A stretch of 64,000 bases of DNA from Xanthostigma xanthostigma (taxonomy: Eukaryota; Arthropoda; Insecta; Raphidioptera; Raphidiidae), in contig OY754464.1 in NCBI GenBank assembly GCA_963575645.1, forward strand, positions 2,232,001 through 2,296,000, given 5' to 3'. How positions within the stretch are numbered: position 1 is the first letter of the stretch; every line of letters begins with the position of its first letter. The position numbers and the translations under genes were made by a program. This document shows, piece after piece, positions 34,209 to 44,785 of the stretch. Under the pieces are notes generated by a model, which ran no database searches, had not been told where the DNA came from, and was given only the letters and a program-made list of their open reading frames with translations.

Positions 34209-37200
34209 TTAAAAATGCGCTTGAAATTGCGCGGCTGCAATCGGCCCACAAACTGGCACCTCTTGCTGCTTAAGATACTCGTCCAAGTCAAACAATGGCC
34301 GATTAGAAGATTTTAGGGCAGGTCCCTTACCACCAGGCTGCTCATAAATCAAAAACATGTAGCGATGATCGCCGGAGCCTTTCGGTGGAGATGGTTTTCT
34401 GTAAGCTGCAAACAAAATTCGAAATAGAAATAATGTAACAAACAAAACAAGAACTTCTAAGTAATTAAAATAATAGTCACTAGAAGTTTATGTTCGAACT
34501 CAATGATTTATGTCTGACGACCGAACACTGCATCGTCTTAACTGTGGCAGACATTTAGACCGAACTAAATGATTTGGCTTATTTATTTTTTATTTTATTA
34601 AATACTTTTGAAGGTATTAAAATTTCAAAATGCCTCAAGAACTTTTTTTTCAAATAAAATTTCGCAAAATTAAAAATTCGCTTGTAAAAATAATCAGTTA
34701 TGAAAAATCTTCCAAGGTCATAAAAAATAAAGAATAGTACTTCTTACCACAACAGTTTTATTAGCGGATATACATTTCGGGAGCTATGCTCTCATCCTCA
34801 GCAAACACTAAACCAAGTTGAGAGCATAGCTCCCGAAATGTACATCCGCTTATAAAATTGTTGTGGTAAGAAGTACTATTCTTTATTTTATATTTTTGTT
34901 TCAACCACAATGCTCTTAATATTTGTTCCAAGGTCATGTTATAGAGCAAAAATACAGAATAGGCCCTAAACGGAATCGGTCTGATCTACAATCCAGAGAC
35001 ATGACAAGCTATATAACCACAAGTTCAGCTTTAAGAGGCTGGTTTTCCCGCTATAGATTCCTTCCTAGATTTGACTGCTATACATTCCAAGCGTGCTCTG
35101 GCGTTGGATTTCCTGATGGCTTTTATGTGTTCGCTCCACGCGATGCGCGTATTGAAGCTGGCTTTGTAGATGGGTTTGGTGCGCGCGCTATGACACTGAC
35201 AGTTCGAATGTTAACAAAAGTGAACGTTTATTGTCTCTGAACAGAACACACACTATGACGCTGTGTTTGTTTATGGGCGTTTGCCCATGTTGTCTACGTG
35301 ACAAGATACTGTTTCCTGAGTTGTCTTGCTCAAAACAAGTAGAAAAGCAAGCACGAAAAATAATTCGGTTTCTAAATCCATCTTGGGACGCGAGTGCCGT
35401 CATTTCCATCTTTGGAGCCAGTGCGCCAGCCAGAACAAATCCCAGCAACGATTCCAGCGGCAAAACCAGCCTCGTGTGCCGCGGCCTTAAGTTTCCGAGA
35501 GAGGTTTTTAAATCAGTAAAAATGCCTTATTATTTCAAAGACACGAAATCAATTGGATTCAATAAGTGTACATTTATATACTTACAAACTACATCATTGC
35601 TTTGGTTAATATTTCCTTCTTTAAACTGGCTCCCCTGAAAAATAAAATTAAAAAAATAGATAAGAATGTTTCTTTTTTTTGTATATTTTTAAAGCTAGAG
35701 GGTTCGTCGTAATAATAACGTAAAAATTTTTACAATTTGGTTGGTTTATCTTAAAACCCATACATTAATAACCTCTTTATATCGCAACAGCCATTCTCTA
35801 TTACGAAGAAATATGTTCTTATTTAGGCGTCAGCAAATATTTACATACGTAAAGAGGACGATTCTGAACCATCGCCAACTATTCAACAAGCACTTGATGC
35901 CGCCAAACTTATCGAAAAATTCCTATTGTTTAATATAGATGACTCCACCACATCCCAAGATACTTAATAAAATACAAAACACTTAATATTGGCATAGGAA
36001 AAAACGTCAGGCAAAGTTTACAGACTATGTGTTTGGAAGAAATTAATTAGGTAGATTATTTTTCTTTCTTCCCTCCATATAACGAAAACTCTTTATAACG
36101 AAAAAAAAATTGGTTGTCTGTAAAGTCGGTTTACGGACGATAGTTTTACGTGATAAAGTATTCCGCTCGAATATCATATTTAATAATACATAACCTAAAT
36201 TTTAGCAGCTGTCAAACTTTGGCCGATTGTGCTTCTCTATCGCTTATACTGCGCTCTCGCTTGCACGCACAGGGTCAGGCGGAACGTTACGGCGTTACAC
36301 TTTTTCGTGCGTGCAGCTGGTGTTTCATCAATTTATAAGACGATATCACGTCAAAAAAATGCTCGGTCCCTTGAGATTCGTTATAAAGAGGTTACACTGT
36401 ATTTATTGGTTCATTTGTTTACCTGTATATTATTGGCAATCCAATGAAGATAGAATTTGCCATTTCCGTGATTTGGTGCATCAGGATCCACCATTATCAA
36501 TGTGTAATAGCTCTCCTAAAAAAATGTAGAATTAATATTTCAATCGAATACAAAATATTTTGACGGGAAATATTTTTGAAAATTGATGCTTTTGGACTTT
36601 GTAAACATTGATGCCCCTAATAAATTGTTTTAACTCTCCACACGAAAAGTCCTATATATTGTTGCACCAAAATATTCAATCTCATTCCTGCGGAAATAAA
36701 AAATAGTACAAACTGTCAGCAGTTTAGGAAAAACCTTAAGGCTTTCCTTGTTTGCAAATGTTTTTATTCTTTAGAAAATTATTTTAGCGTGTAAATTGAT
36801 GTTTATATATTGTGTAAATGTTTATACGACTTCTCCTGTACAAATCTTTTTGTTTTTTGGAGCAATAAAAATTATTATTATTATTAGTATTATTTATATC
36901 GAAAAGTAACAACAGTCATCAGGTATAAATATGACGATAATAATCTATACCTACTAATATATATAAACCTGAAGAGTTTGTTTGTTTCTGGTTCAAAATG
37001 AAAAAAAAAATTTGTTGGATGTCCATTTATCGAGGAAGGCTATAGACTATATAATATCACGCTACGACAAATAGGAGCGGAGCATCAATGAAAAATGTAA
37101 CTCAAAATTTGTCCGTTCGACAAAAACTTTTGGACGGCAACTCCGATCATCATGAAATTTGGATTGGACACAACATTCATCTTGGTAAACGAAGATGAAC

Positions 37201-39034
37201 GTGCGTATTCATGTCCCTCCCGTTCGTTCTTTTGCACCCGGGTGAAACCAAGCGGGACCGCTAGTCATATATTATAAATACGGGAAGGAAAAAGGATGTG
37301 GTACCGATTTGAATGTGCTAATTCGCACACATCGTGATAAAACATATATCGTCATCTTCGTTTTATCGAGGGGAAGTGCATAACGATGTATATATACGAA
37401 TTAACACCAGTAAAATCGATTCAGGAGAAATCCATATAAGAACCTCAATTACGGTAGAATACCACTAGTTGTAATGAATAATGGAATTTATGATATTTTA
37501 ATTATTATCGTGATATTTGTGATCGTTGTTATGCAATTATTTACTAATAACTCAAATGCCACATTAATAATCACATTTTTCATCAAGGCTAACTTAATAG
37601 AGATGCATTTTCTCTCATAGATTTACGCTAATTAATTAATACACGCAAGTCGCAAATAAAATATTATAATGATTTTAATAACAATTACAGCATTTAAACT
37701 GTTGTAGAGGAAATGCAATAGGTTCTGACTGTTATTGCAAATACAACAGTTATGCCATGCAACAACAAAATGTGTTATTATGGTAATGAATATGACTACT
37801 GTACTATTCAATGGTTAATTACAATTTACAGTAGGAACTCTGTAACTTGAACCTCGTTAAATCGAAATTCACCTAAAGACGACTGAATTAGCCATTGCCG
37901 TCCGCCGAAATCCATGTCAACGACTTAAATGTTATTTATCTTTACTAATATATAAAGCTGAAGAGTTTGTTTGTTTGGTTGAACGCGCTAATCTCAGGAA
38001 CTACTGGTTCCAATTGAAAAAAATTTTTTGTTCGATAGCCCATTTATCGAGGAAGGCTATAAGCTATATAATATCACGCTACGGCCAATAGGAGCGGAGC
38101 ATCAATGACAAATGTTACAAAATGTAACTCAAAATTTGTCCGTCCGACAAAAACTTTTGAACGGTAACTCCGATCATCATGAAATTTGGACACAACATTC
38201 ATCTCGGTAAACTAAGATGAATGTGCCTACTCATGTCCCTTCCTTCCCCATTCGTTCTCTTGCGCCCGGGTGAAACCGAGCGGGACCGCTCTCTATATGT
38301 ATAATTATAAAGAGGTAAAGTAAAAAGTTTGTAAGCTTAGGATGTAAACTAAACTACTAATCCGATTTGAAAAGTGTTTTTACCAATATTTAGAATGGAC
38401 CTTCAAAATGAACGTAGGCTAATATATTAAAAGCGCTTTTCGTGGAGACCAATTTTGCAACGTAAGTCGACCAAAAAACGGTGGCAATCTACAAATTCGG
38501 GCAAAGCCAAACCGGGTCGGTATAATATTTTATTAACTCATATATTAACGAATACACTATTTGTCGACGGGTTATGCTGCCGAGTTGTTGAAGTAAAACT
38601 TCTTTAGCGACGAAATTGTCTATAACGTTAAAGGGGGAATTATTCAACGGCGAAGTAATATAAAAAAATCTTGGTTACGCAAAATGGATAAAGCATCAAT
38701 GAAACGAGTTTATTAACTCTAAAGAAGTTTCACTTCTCCCGGGACCAGTATCTTTTAAAAATAAAAAAAAATGGGCACATACCGAATCAAGAGCGTCCAG
38801 TTTTACTTGAGGCTGTTCAGCAAATGTACTTTTAGCAACTAGAAAATTGCAATTTGATTCGTCAATTTTTTCACCATTGCTAGCTGTTACAATCAGATTT
38901 GGTTTAAATTGGCAAACATTTTCGAACGTCGTAGCCGAAGTACGAGAACAGGATTCTGTTGTATATTTTAAACCTTTTGAACTTGATATAATCAAAGTTA
39001 ACACAAAAAATAACATCAGTTTTGCTTCAGTCAT
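34209..39034 (-). CDS. Secreted phosphatidylethanolamine-binding protein, PEBP4-like (4 exons)
   Basis: Exons on the minus strand are 39034-38783, 36515-36423, 35634-35586 and 34405-34209. All introns are GT-AG and the phases agree, giving 591 nt and 196 residues, normal for the family. Residues 1-21 form a signal peptide (start MTEAKLMLFFVLTL). The PEBP fold is marked by DPDAP at 94-98, HW at 108-109 and GDHRY at 143-147, which are ligand-pocket motifs. Cysteines at 29, 41, 62 and 184 suit an extracellular protein. The C-terminus (PIAAAQF) resembles secreted vertebrate PEBP4 more than cytosolic PEBP1. The family binds phospholipid head groups or small ligands; the partner here is unknown. 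Exon 3 is only 49 nt. The three introns are full of transposon remnants, one ending about 20 bases from exon 2. The gene is divergent from NRBF2. The family call is firm; the PEBP4 subtype is inference. Confidence 0.93.
34722..34925 (-). mobile_element. Hairpin insertion with 12-bp direct repeats, in PEBP intron 3
   Basis: Arms of about 70 bp (34724-34794, 34819-34889) with a 24-nt loop. TTCCAAGGTCAT flanks the block at 34710-34721 and 34926-34937. On the minus strand CTGAGGA, a small stem and CCGAAATG appear, the Penelope-end type motif. Confidence 0.6.
35065..35490 (+). repeat. Copy of the 7150 repeat family in PEBP intron 3
   Basis: Shares GGCTTTTATGTGTTCGCTCC and ends AACCAGCCTCGTGTGCCGCG. 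The frame at 35231-35638 runs across this repeat and part of an antisense exon and is not a gene. Confidence 0.6.
36060..36400 (+). mobile_element. Nested repeat in PEBP intron 2
   Basis: The outer pieces ATAACGAAAACTCTTTATAA and CGTTATAAAGAGGTTACACTG (before TA) look like pogo-type ends. Inside lies the family with TTGGTTGTCTGTAAAGTCGG (about 36108-36360), also found at 46930-47600 and 53640-53875. Confidence 0.5.
36944..37264 (+). mobile_element. Helitron-like element in PEBP intron 1
   Basis: Starts TCTATACCTACTAATATATA after A and ends GCGGGACCGCTAG before T. 321 bp. Confidence 0.7.
37939..38520 (+). mobile_element. Two abutting Helitron-like elements in PEBP intron 1
   Basis: The first starts TCTTTACTAATATATAAAGC after A and runs to GGGACCGCT. 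There CTAG should follow, but the text passes into TCTCTATATGTATAATTATA, a start of the 3226 family. That element runs to about 38520 (GGGCAAAGCC). Confidence 0.55.
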
Positions 39035-39713
39035 TTTGTAAACAACTGGACAGCGACACGTTGACTTGTTTACTGTTGTGGTTTCACTTTAAATAACAAA
39101 ACAAGTGATGCTGTCGGTAAAAAAGCCGCGAGCTGAACAAGTTCAGATAAGTGTGACGGTGACGTCACGGTAGAAGCAAGGTTATTCAACTGTTATCATA
39201 TCACGAATTGCAATTAAAGAAATTCCAGCCAATTAGGCGACGGGACCATTCCAACTTCATAAATATCGACATTGAGATATTAGATAGGTATATTTTGTTA
39301 TTCGTTTGCATGGTTATCAGTTATCACATGTAAAAATAATCAAAGCATCCTTGTCAGCTGCCACTAACAATATTATTAATCTACTGGACAAAAGAACAAC
39401 GGATTTTTTTTAGTTTCAAAATATTTCTGAAACTATAAATAATACTATCTTGTATCTTTTTTCTGAAAATTTTAAATATAACTGAAAAAAAATCGGTTCA
39501 TATACAAGCTAAGAATTGCATTCTATACTCCTTTTATCATCCATATAAATAGCCATGAAGCTAGCAGCAAAATTTGCAAATGTCACTGTCAGTGTTCAGT
39601 GACATTCGAGTTGTCATTTTTTGTCCGCTGGTATTAAAAAAAGTTGTTTAAATGGCATGCTGACAACAATTTAATCTGAATATTTAGCATTCTATTTCTA
39701 ATGTTTGTTTATT
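39035..39713. promoter_or_regulatory. Shared intergenic region between divergent PEBP and NRBF2 starts
   Basis: These 679 bp separate two divergent start codons and should hold both promoters and 5' UTRs. I see no clear TATA box. The block at about 39218-39440 is a truncated, inverted copy of the repeat family that starts with CCATTCCAA (see 22728). Part of the regulatory space is therefore transposon-derived. Confidence 0.5.
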
Positions 39714-40695
39714 ATGGAAAATTCACCTTTGTATCAGGTCTGTATAGTATATTTTTGGTTCTAATTAACTTCAATAACAGCAGACATAACCTATTTATGT
39801 ACATAATTATTTTTTTGTCATCTAATTGATTACTATTATTGAAATTGAATAGGCACATTATCACGAACGTCGGGCAGAAAATCATCTGGATTATAAACGA
39901 TTTGATGAAGCTGTTGTGTGTTATCAAAAAGCAGCGGAACTATTAGAAAAAGCATTGCAAATAACAAATGCAATTAAAGCAATAGAATCCATAAAACTGC
40001 AAAGAGATTATAATTTAAAACAAAAGGAAATAGTTCGCATGAAAAAACAACAATTTGAAACAATAAAAAGAGAAGCGTTGCTTAAAAAGATGGGCGATAG
40101 TAATTCTGAAATTGATAAGTGGCCGAGTGAAATGGAGGGGCTCCAAACAGCTATTTTCAAAACCATGGAAGAAGCTGATTCGTTGTTAGCTCATCTTTTT
40201 GTGAAAGAAAATGAAAAAGCTGATTCGAAAAGCAACAGTTCCAGTCCAAATCGAACATTGGATGATTTTGACGGTGGTACCAAAACATTTAAACCGATGG
40301 GCAGCAAACAACCCAAGGATCATAAAGTTGTAATAGAAGAACTAAAGACACTAAATTATCAACTGCATTCTTTGGTAAATCAGTTAATGACCCAACTGGA
40401 GGCAAAGACCAAAGAAGCCGAATCTTTGAAAGATAGAATAAAATTTTTAGAGAGCGAAAATCAAAGATTAACAGGAAATTCTACTTTACCGACCGCCGGT
40501 GAAAACGAAGGTCAAACATTAAATGTTGGTAGTGGATCGTCGGAGGGAAATTCACCTTTTGTTTTTTCGCCCAGCACTGAACTGCCTGAAGTTGTCTTGC
40601 AAGCTAGAGATTTGCCGGTTTTGGCGCCATTAGAATTGCCAAATTTCGATTATTCTGACATAATGCAGGCACACAAAGACGATGACGAAAAATGA
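39714..40695 (+). CDS. NRBF2: Nuclear receptor-binding factor 2 (NRBF2), 2 exons
   Basis: Exon 1 is 39714-39737 (MENSPLYQ) and exon 2 is 39853-40695, joined by a 115-bp phase-0 GT-AG intron. The product is 288 residues; human NRBF2 is 287. Residues 5 to about 90 form the helical MIT domain (AHYHERRAENHLDYKRFDEA onward). A basic helix follows, then a Ser-rich linker. The coiled coil spans about 167-214 and starts after the family-typical QPKDHKVVIEEL. A proline/leucine-rich tail ends in an acidic stretch. In other animals NRBF2 joins the ATG14-containing VPS34/Beclin-1 complex and tunes PI3P production in autophagy. The short first exon decides the start: exon 2 alone has no ATG before the MIT domain and would lose its first helix. 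A divergent PEBP gene starts 679 bp away. No sign of decay. Confidence 0.95.
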
Positions 40696-40929
40696 CTAAA
40701 CGTTATTATTTTTTATTGCATGGATATGGATTGGTATGTTTAATTTTAATATTTCTTTTGTATTTTGGACAAAAATGTCGCCTTTTTTTGTTTGAAGACA
40801 TTTTCTTTCTCCACTAGTTATTTTTAGTTTTTATAAAAATTATGCGATATCAACCTACTGTCATTGGTTTGCGATTTGATGCATAATTTTTGTATGAAAA
40901 GAATCAGAAAATTGTGGTAGAAATAAGTG

Positions 40930-40935
40930 ATTAAA
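40930..40935 (+). terminator. Candidate variant poly(A) signal ATTAAA for NRBF2
   Basis: ATTAAA about 235 bases past the NRBF2 stop. Canonical AATAAA copies occur only much later (41377 and 41391), so which one is used cannot be told from sequence. Confidence 0.3.
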
Positions 40936-41039
40936 GTATGTTATTTTTAATTCCGTTATAAACGGATTAGTGTTGATATAATTTGCCCTGATTTTTCCCT
41001 CGGCACTTGGTAGAACATGATTAATAACAAATAATTCTC

Positions 41040-41110
41040 CAAAATATTTTCTCTCTCGACGATCGTTTTGGACAAACAGTTCATCTTCAGGAGTACAGAC
41101 ATATATGCAC
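41040..41110 (-). repeat. Penelope-type end motif, second copy
   Basis: Reverse complement of the 8478 motif: CTGAAGATGAACTG, then AAAACGATCGTCGAGAGAG. Confidence 0.4.
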
Positions 41111-41862
41111 GGTTCCGCGCCTCACGAATTTCTCGACGAGACATTCCTCGAAAGTGTATTGCCGACACAAAATGGAGTCGTTCCATATATTATGTCCTAT
41201 AGCCTATTTTCAGTGTAGAATTTAACCTTAAAAGGAAAAAAAGGAATGTAAGACAATCCCATTATTGTAGATGCCTACTGTTTCAATAGAATTTAGTTTA
41301 TCTATTAAAAATACAAGCGTAATTTATTTTTATCATTTATTGTGATTATTTATTATCGTTGGTTATATTTAAAGAAAATAAAGAAATCATAATAAAACAG
41401 ATCTCTTATTAAATCATTAACAGCAGTTAGGGACCTGTTCATCTTCTGTTTGTACCAAGAAGAAGACTGAATTCCAAGCTCTAAATCAAGAGAAAATACA
41501 ATGATAAACGGCTGCGTTGAGCGCGTACTCGCTCGTGCGCGGAAGACCATTCGAAGAAATCTGCGCATGTCGCGAGCGTATGTTTCTGTGCAGAGTATCG
41601 CATTTCATACTGTGCGCAGGTTCGAGGACGCTCGCAGCGCCGTCAGGTTTACTGCCGTATTTTCTCTCAACTTAGAGCTCGGAATTTGATCTCCTATCTA
41701 GTCTCCATGGTTTGTAATAAAATCACGTAGGAATGGTTATTTTGGCAATTCTTCGTTATCTAAACAATTACGATTATGAAGAAAAGATATCTGGCAGTAG
41801 CAGCCATTTAATCTTATTTATATAGTATTTAATATTATTTTCCATTTAAAGTCCGTAGTATT
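41111..41862. other. No gene seen
   Basis: Downstream flank of NRBF2 with later AATAAA hexamers. 41440-41700 holds an imperfect duplication (GAATTCCAAGCTCTAAATC against the complement of TTAGAGCTCGGAATTTG). Confidence 0.4.
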
Positions 41863-42652
41863 TATTTTCAATAATTACTAGCGGCCCTGTACGTGCTTCG
41901 CTACGTATAAAGTGAAATAATAAAACAATTTACATACATACATACATTTAATTGGAACATCTATCTATCTATTTTATTTATTTTAAAATATACATGGACG
42001 TATATGTGTGTATGTCGAGCACTCCGGCTGCGCCGTCGTGCCCAGTGCAAAAGAACGAATGGGGAAGGAAGAAAAAAAATTTAGGGGTGGACTACCCCTA
42101 ACATTTAGGGGGATGAAAAATAGATGTTGGCCGATTCTCATAGATACCGGATAAGCACAAAAAATTTCATCAAAATCGGTCAAGCCGTTTCGGAGGAGTA
42201 TGGCAACGAAAACTGTGACACGAGAATTTTATATATTAGATGAATAACGGGAATGCGAACACATAGGTATAATTCTTTTCTTTTATTGCTTACGTTTCGT
42301 CAAAAATATTGACTTTGTCAAAGCTCTGAAAATATGGATATAACAAAATTATTAATTACAAAACAAATTTAAATAAAAATCTTAAAAATATACATTACCA
42401 AAAAAACAATTTTTTAAATTAGAAAATAAATTATAATTTTTTATGTTCTTTATTTTCTAATTTGAAAAATTGTTTTTTGGTAATGTGTATTTTTAAGATT
42501 TTTATTTAAATTTGTTTTGTAATTAATAATTTTGTTATATCCATATTTTCAGAGCTTTGACAAAGTCAATATTTTTTACGAAACGTAAGCAATAAAAAAA
42601 AGAATTATACCTATGTGTCCGCATTCCCGTTATTCATAATTATTGAAAATAG
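41863..42652. repeat. Foldback palindrome with a Helitron-like insertion in its left arm
   Basis: Left arm 41863-41877 plus 42241-42430, right arm about 42440-42652. Shared text includes GAATAACGGGAATGCG and its complement. The insertion 41878-42240 is absent from the right arm, which reads TTATTCATAATTATTGAAAA without a break. Confidence 0.8.
41878..42240 (-). mobile_element. Helitron-like element, 363 bp, with internal empty-site proof
   Basis: On the minus strand it begins TCTAATATATAAAATTCTCG and ends GTACAGGGCCGCTAG, between A and T of the target. The other palindrome arm keeps the uninterrupted target, so both ends are fixed to the base. Confidence 0.85.
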
Positions 42653-44261
42653 TATTTAATGCCATCGTTACAATTGGGTAAAACAGGTTTTTGTCGAATT
42701 CGACAAAAAATTTTTAAAAGAGAACAAAATATCGGATTTGTATTGTTTTATTTTATAATCGTCTAAGTATACATATTTCATTACAGCATATTATTTCGAC
42801 CTGAACAGTGCATTTTTAGCTTATATTTTAATAAATAGTGTGTAACTATGAAAAAATATAATTTACTACATATTTTCTTATTCATTTTGAATTAATTTTG
42901 GTTATTGTACTTAGATGGTGTCATTTTAATAAAATTACAGAAGTCAATATTTATTTGCATAAGCAGCGCTGGATTAAGATTGCTTGAGGCCCCAAATACA
43001 GAAATCTCGTGGGTTCCTGGATTATTGATTTTTTAAAATGCTTCTTTTACAGGCCATAACTTGCTAACCTCTCCGAATCAGACCATGCTAATATAACTTT
43101 TTTTATTTAAAATAACCAAATAATACACCGCTTAAGTGTGCCAAATTCGTCCGGGAACACCCTGTAGTTTATTCAAAATTATTATTAAAATTAAGATACG
43201 AAAAATAAATTTATAAAAGGTTCGGAAGTTAGTCACAGCCAGCGTCGCAAAGGCAAATTTTAGAGCCGTTGAGACTCCCACCACCTCCCAGCTACCTGCA
43301 CGGAACGTGCGCTCGTCAGTGATTGGCCATGATCGCTCGTTGCCTTTGTCACTTTCCTGCTTTAAAGTACAGTCGAGTACGTTATTGTCAAGTTGTTATT
43401 GTTATTTTAGTTTTGTTGAGTTGCGAGTCTGTAGTTTTTCAACAGACAACAAGCGCAAGCCCGCATTCGCATCTAACTTCCGAGCCTTTTAGATTCGTGG
43501 CGCGTTACTGTACATAAATATGTTCAGTGAAAAATACATTAAATTATTACAATATTGAATATTTATTATTATACTGCTATAAAAAAGTACGTATTTGCAA
43601 AAAAAAAAAAACAACTGAATTTTGGCTCAGCGATAAAAAAAAACAAAAAAGCAATAAAATTAAATTTCCTTGAATATGAAATAATTCAAACAATAGATGT
43701 AATAATCAGTGAATTTTTAGCATCTGCAATGAATAAGTCACATTGAATAAATATAATAAGATATATTATAGACGCTCGACAGTACAGCTCATTACACGCT
43801 CGCTTCTGCGTTTATTAATTTTTTTCGCGGTGTTCCCTGATAAATAATTACAAGAGACATTTTAACGAGACAATTTCAGAGATATCTCTTCACTAAGTTT
43901 ATGATTGAATTTTTATATGGCATAAAATAATGTCACCTTAATTATCAAATCAAAATGTGTATATGAAAATCTAGTTCAAAAAGACATTAATACATATTTT
44001 AATACCACGTATAAAAATACATTTTGATTTTATTACTATGGCCATTTTATTCCACTAGAAATCTCGACTTAATTTCAATCAAATTTAATTACATAAATAC
44101 TTCCGCCTATCATTCCAATATGACAATGGTACCTCCAAAACATTACTCCAGTGCGTTGGTTCCCAACCTCTGGATCGCGATTTAAATTTGGGTCGAGTAA
44201 TGCCACTTGTTAATTCATGAAATGTGTGAGAAAAAAGTTAAAACACTTAATATGTTATAAT
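42653..44261. other. No gene seen
   Basis: Contains a possible hAT left end (CAGCGCTGGATTAAG at 42966) with no partner. The frames at 43307-43517 and 43555-43746 have no recognisable domain. Confidence 0.4.
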
Positions 44262-44777
44262 TAGTGTTATGCCGGATATCCGTATCCGAGGGAGAAGAAA
44301 GATCCGTATCCGTTAGTTTTATGGCGAATCTTTCACCTTATTAATTTTGAATTCATAGATGAAATTTTATATATATAGGTGATTAGATAATAATGAAAAA
44401 CTGTTAAATTCCATTCAGATTATTTTTTATTTCTTAAAATCGTATTTGGCACCTTTATATTGCAAACATTTATCGTAGTGAGTACCATACCAATAGTACA
44501 TAACTCAAAGGTACTAATAAAAAACTATCTTTATAATGAGATATTGCCCATCGATCTTTGGAAAGAGACAATCTGTTATGAGAGTTAACTCTTAAAGAAG
44601 TCAATAACTTTTTCCCATAACAGATAGTCTCTTTCCAAAGGTCGATGTGCAATATTTACCGCCGCGTACTCTAAGAAAGTTAAGATCCGTATCCGTATCC
44701 GCGGATCTTGAAACCAAATCTCCGTATTCAGATCCCTATCCGCGGATATGCATTTTTAACGATCCGGCACATCACTA
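44262..44777 (-). mobile_element. hAT-type non-autonomous element, 516 bp
   Basis: Inverted relative of 17159-17701 with ends TAGTGTTATGCCGGAT and GGCACATCACTA. Perfect 8-bp duplication GTTATAAT at 44254-44261 and 44778-44785. Confidence 0.9.
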
Positions 44778-44785
44778 GTTATAAT

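Noticed and set aside
35231-35638. 135-residue plus-strand frame
   Set aside because: It runs over a dispersed repeat and the antisense of PEBP exon 3; no domain is recognisable.
39916-40695. NRBF2 starting at the GTG in exon 2
   Set aside because: Would remove the first MIT helix; a small upstream exon with ATG, good splice sites and matching phase restores the full-length protein.
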